This document shows, piece after piece, positions 41,221-44,688 of a DNA stretch of 44,688 nt. The notes under the pieces are model-generated. The model did not search any database. It was not told the origin of the DNA and was given only the letters and a program-made list of their open reading frames with translations. Origin of the DNA: Salpingoeca rosetta (taxonomy: Eukaryota; Opisthokonta; Choanoflagellata; Craspedida; Salpingoecidae). Every line of letters starts with the position of its first letter. Within the stretch, counting starts at the first letter, position 1. A program made the position numbers and the translations under genes. The stretch spans positions 1,049,038 to 1,093,725 of the forward strand of contig NW_004754921.1 in the NCBI RefSeq assembly GCF_000188695.1, in the 5' to 3' direction.

Positions 41221-44200
41221 TGTGTGTGTTGGGGGGGGGGGGTTTCAGGCATGAGAGCACGCATGGCAGCGTGGTTGGGAGCATGATGCGAACAACAAGT
41301 TGCAGTCCTCACACGCCTCACCCCTTGCAGGAACACCGCACCTTTGCGTGCAGCTGGTTGATGAGCCAGAGAACGTGGCGTGCACGCGTCTGCGTCGCTG
41401 TGTCACCAGCAAGCATGAACTGCACCGCCTCTGCTGCTGCTGTCGATCGGTCTTCCAGTGTGTTCCCCTAAGTGGTGATGGTGATGGTGATGATGGTGAT
41501 GGTGATGGTGAGACGTGGGGTGTGCTGGAAGGGGGGGGGGTTGTGTGGCCCGCAAAATATGCGCAAGCAGCATGAAAGCAGCACGAAAGCAGCATGAAAG
41601 CAGCATGAAAAGAAGTGACTGTGAACAGTGGCTCACTCGTACCGCAACAACCGCCGGTGCTTTGTCGTCGGAGCCGGTGGTGTCCAGGACACGGCCATTG
41701 CTGGCAGCCAGCAGCGTGCCAAACATCTGGCGTTTAGAAACATGGAGGGAGCATGGCGTGGTGTGGCGAGTGATGGTGAGGGTGGTCATGCAATGATTAA
41801 GGCAGGAATGGGGGGGGGGGTGCTTGGCATGGTGCATGCGCGCAAATTTCCACAGTCTTTGCCAAATCACGCGTGTAACTCACCTTGTCAATGCGAGCAA
41901 AGGGAGGGATGGCGCAATTCAGGAACTGGGCGTAGCTCAGGGCTTGCACTGCGGGTTGTGGACATGCGTTGGAGAGGGTAAGGGGGCTGCGGTGAGACCG
42001 GGCTGATGGATGGAGAAAAGGAGAGCTGGTGCAACTGGCGGTAGGGTGTTCGCAAACAGGCGGACAGCGGAAAGTAAATCAAGCAAACAAGCAAACAAGT
42101 ACAACAAGCAAGCAAACAAGCACAACAAGCAAGCAAACAAGCAAGCAGACTTTATTCTCACCCAAGGCAGCAAAGTGGGTGTTGATGTGATTGATGCGAG
42201 CGCTGTGCTCCTGGAGCCACTTTAGGGTATGCCCGCATTCCTGCTTCTTGCCCTCTTTCGCATTGCCACCATCACGACCACCATCATCATCAACACCACA
42301 GCTATCATCACGATCACCGTGGTCATCGTTGTCACCGTTGTCGTCATCATTGTTGCACCCGTCAACAGCAGGTGCAGGTGATGGTGGTGGTGATGGTGGT
42401 GATGGGAGGAAGTAGTCGCGCAATGCCACGGGCGCAGCGCCAAACGTTGCCAGGAGATTGAACGCCCCAAGCCGGTTGATTTCATAACGGTCAAGCATGG
42501 ATTGCGTCAGGGTGCGCCGCTCCGAGCAAGTGAGCGGAAGAGTTGTCCAGTCGTCCTGCTTCCCGTTGTTGGTACGTGCTGCCGCTGTGGCGGTTGGCGT
42601 GCGTGCAAGCACGTGGCGCACGGCTGCTGGCGGCAGGCACGACAGCAGCTGGTCAAGCAGGGCCTGGCCGAGTGCACGCGTCTGAAAGGGCTCGTGCGGG
42701 GCTGTTGCGGTGTGTGTGTGTGTGTGGTTTGGGGGGGGGAGAGATTGTGTGTGTGCGCATGAGTGTGTGTGTGCGCGCGCACGTGTGTGTGTGTGTGTGT
42801 AAGGGTGTGTGTGTGTGTGTAAGGGTGTGTGTGTGTGTGTCCATGCATGCATTGGTCACTCACGCTCAAGAATGCACTCATGACTCACAATCGCCCCCTC
42901 CCACAAGTCATTGAAGCTCACCCATGAGCTGAAAGGCAAAGTGCCAGAGCCAGGTGATGAACATCGAACACGAGGAGATGACAGCGCGGCCGTCCGCGTC
43001 ATCTGCAACCGATGATTTCGTCTTCTTCGACCCGTACACCGATTGCAGCCTGGACAGCAGCCTGCACGCGCAAGCGGACGAGGCATGGGTGAGGGCTCAA
43101 GGTCGAAAATATTATGGGAGGAGCAGACATGCCTGGTGAAGGTGTCACGTCAAGCCGTGGGTGGCCCACCATAACCGTACTTGCGAAGGCTGCGCTCCAC
43201 GCCTTTCCGCTCTGATGAGGACACGAGCTTGTTCCATTCCAAGAAAAACTGCAGCGACCACACCAGGTGTGTGAGAACAGTGTGTGAATCATGTGTCAAG
43301 CCACAACGCTGGAGCCAAGTACGTGCATGACAGCAAGCGATTGCCGCTCGTCCCGCACCTGCACGCCGCGTAATTCAAACGAAGACGGGACGGTCTTGGT
43401 CTTTCGCGCTTCACACAGGAATGCAAGCGCGTTTGCGCGAATCTCTGCGCTGGCGTGAGCCAATGCAACCTGCGTTGGATTCAGTAGTTGAGAGAGTGTG
43501 TGTGGGAGAGAGTGTGTGAGAGAGAGTGAGTGAGTGAGTGTGTGTGTGAGTGAGGCAGTGAGTGAGTGTGGGGGAGTAAGAGACAGTGTGAGTGAGACAG
43601 TGTGGGTGAGTGAGTGAGTGTGTGTGAGTGAGTGAGTAAGTGAGTGTGTGTGCAAGTGGGTGCTCGTTGGAGGAAAGGTGGTGAAGAGTATGCGAGAAAA
43701 TCACGGTGAGCACGTGAAGCCTGATCCAAAGGCGGTCCCAGTCATCGCACCTGAATTAGGGTCGGGTGAATAACTGCGCCCTCATCGCCATCACCGTGAT
43801 CCTCATGGTCATCGCTGTCATCGTGGTCTGCATCATGATTGTGGCTGCCGTCGTCAAAGTGCTCTGGCAGTTCGGAGGTGATGCGCCCGATTCCGCCGAG
43901 CTCTGTATCGTCGTTCACTGCCGTGAGATGATCGAGTGTTGTGCAGATGGGCAGTGTGAGGCGACTGATGGTGGAACAGGAGTCGAAGGAGCAGAAACAC
44001 CAGAAGGCGAGTAACTGCTACACACATGCAAAGACGAACACACAGACACACATGCAAAGACACACAAATACACACACGCTGAGTGCGACTGACGTTGAAG
44101 GGGCTGCGCAAACACGTGGTCGTGGTCGCCCGCGTCGTGTTGGGTCCAGGACGAGGGCAGGTGGTCAATGAGTCCGGCGGCGCGGGAATGACGCAGCAGT

Positions 44201-44229
44201 GACGTCAGCGCAAGCAGCGCGCTCGACGA
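36107..44229 (-). CDS. THADA: THADA/TRM732 family tRNA-methylation cofactor (DUF2428), 5' end outside window
   Basis: Minus-strand exons recognised: 44078-44229, 43751-43964, 43323-43469, 43181-43248, 42922-43061, 42162-42701, 41884-41948, 41643-41726, 41342-41467, 40906-41126, 40665-40725, 40150-40436, 36107-39740; together about 1912 codons, with more upstream. DUF2428 hallmarks occur in order: [24 protein letters not shown]-type junction, [60 protein letters not shown] and [17 protein letters not shown]. Earlier exons carry the HEAT-like [18 protein letters not shown] and [24 protein letters not shown], matching the helical region before DUF2428. In yeast and humans the protein partners TRM7/FTSJ1 for 2'-O-methylation of tRNA position 32. 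The 1210-residue last exon is intron-free. The two most upstream exons (44078-44229 and 43751-43964) have the least certain boundaries. Confidence 0.88.
39741..39890 (-). repeat. CA-rich tract before the last THADA exon
   Basis: Plus-strand TG/GCAC-rich sequence (about 39745-39890), which reads as a CA-rich tract ending in CCCCAG at the acceptor of the long last exon. Confidence 0.85.
40519..40594 (-). repeat. TG/CA run and G run in THADA intron 11
   Basis: Plus-strand TG run of about 76 bp, plus a run of 12 G at about 40479-40490. In gene sense this is CA followed by a C run before the acceptor of exon 40150-40436. Confidence 0.9.
43490..43655 (-). repeat. GAGT/GTGT tetranucleotide repeats in THADA intron
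   Basis: Plus-strand GAGT, GTGA and GTGT repeats within intron 43470-43750. In gene sense they are CACT-type repeats abutting the acceptor side. Confidence 0.85.
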
Positions 44230-44373
44230 CTGCAGTTGAACAAGCAATAAGCGGGGAGGGGGTGGGTCAGAAGGAGGGGCTGGGTTTGAGGTGATGTGCA
44301 GTGAGGTCAAGTGGCGCCCAGCGGCAAGAAGAGCACATGTCGCAACCTGCGACACAAAGCCTCAAACGCGTTT

Positions 44374-44417
<44 letters not shown>

Positions 44418-44688
44418 CCAGGTGAAGTGCGCTTAGTGGGGCGTTTGCATGCATGATCTGATATGCGTGCAATAAAAAACAAAGCGGGCACTAGGGCAAG
44501 TTTGAATCTCCTGTCTCATCAAAGGCGAAAGTTTTGGAAACCCACGCCTTGACAAACGTTTACACACACACACACACTCGTGTGCACATGAACCTGTGCA
44601 GACTGTCACGTCCTTGCCAGAAGTACGGCGACACATTAGCAGCTCTTTCCTCGTCCGTCAAACTCATCATGCGTCTTCATCATCGTCG
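44230..44688 (-). other. Right edge: THADA intron(s) and possible further exons, not resolved
   Basis: 459 bp to the window end. It holds a plus-strand CA run (about 44375-44416) and unique sequence. A minus-strand open stretch at about 44594-44670 (MSLTDEERAANVSPYFWQG) ends at a plausible donor, but its phase does not fit the next exon, so it is not called. Confidence 0.5.

Noticed and set aside
42889..42928. THADA exon candidate encoding [13 protein letters not shown]
   Set aside because: It has good-looking splice sites, but the overlapping frame ending [13 protein letters not shown] joins in phase to exon 42162-42701 and matches the family better.
43705..43750. THADA exon candidate encoding [15 protein letters not shown]
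   Set aside because: The exon ending at 43751 joins directly in phase 0 to exon 43323-43469, leaving this as intron sequence; no upstream phase-2 partner is needed.
44594..44670. Open stretch MSLTDEERAANVSPYFWQG as a THADA first exon
   Set aside because: Preceded by in-frame stops, out of phase with the next exon, and too close to the DUF2428 core for an expected N-terminus of many hundred residues. It might belong to an undetected exon chain.

Overview
The window is nuclear DNA from an intron-rich, fairly GC-rich unicellular relative of animals. A choanoflagellate (for example a Salpingoeca-like species) fits best, but the species cannot be proven from sequence alone. The reasons are canonical GT-AG introns of about 80-400 nt in nearly every gene, a cadherin-type adhesion protein, and orthologues of GGNBP2, SREK1IP1, OMA1, KMO and THADA. 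Dinucleotide TG/CA microsatellites fill introns and intergenic gaps throughout. I see no rRNA, tRNA, CRISPR array or transposon.

Layout, left to right: a large cadherin-like membrane protein (-, 115-7178); a short cytochrome P450 (+, 7833-9562); a GGNBP2 orthologue of 13 exons (+, 10457-15210); an SREK1IP1-like zinc-knuckle/SR splicing protein (-, 16228-17557); an intronless F-box-like/LRR-like protein (+, 17814-20372); an exostosin/GT47-like glycosyltransferase (-, 20712-22994); a xylitol/sorbitol dehydrogenase with a likely mitochondrial presequence (+, 23075-26092); the mitochondrial metalloprotease OMA1 in 14 exons (-, 26491-30300); kynurenine 3-monooxygenase (+, 30579-33370); a secreted arylsulfatase (-, 33814-35897); and the C-terminal three quarters or so of a THADA/TRM732 tRNA-methylation cofactor (-, 36107 to beyond the right edge). 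Exon models were built by hand, and codon phase closes across every junction listed.

Genes mostly alternate in strand, giving divergent pairs with short shared upstream regions (GT47/dehydrogenase 80 bp, OMA1/KMO 278 bp, SREK1IP1/F-box 256 bp) and convergent pairs. There is no operon-like logic. Several products are predicted to be mitochondrial (OMA1, KMO, the dehydrogenase) or secretory/surface (cadherin, GT47, sulfatase).

The main oddities are two enzymes that lack an internal block but stay in frame: the P450 has no region between its N-terminus and the K helix, and KMO lacks about 70 residues including the DG motif. There is also a dehydrogenase whose closest recognisable relatives are bacterial xylitol dehydrogenases, and a polarity of intronic repeats, with TG runs starting at 5' splice sites and CA runs ending near 3' splice sites.
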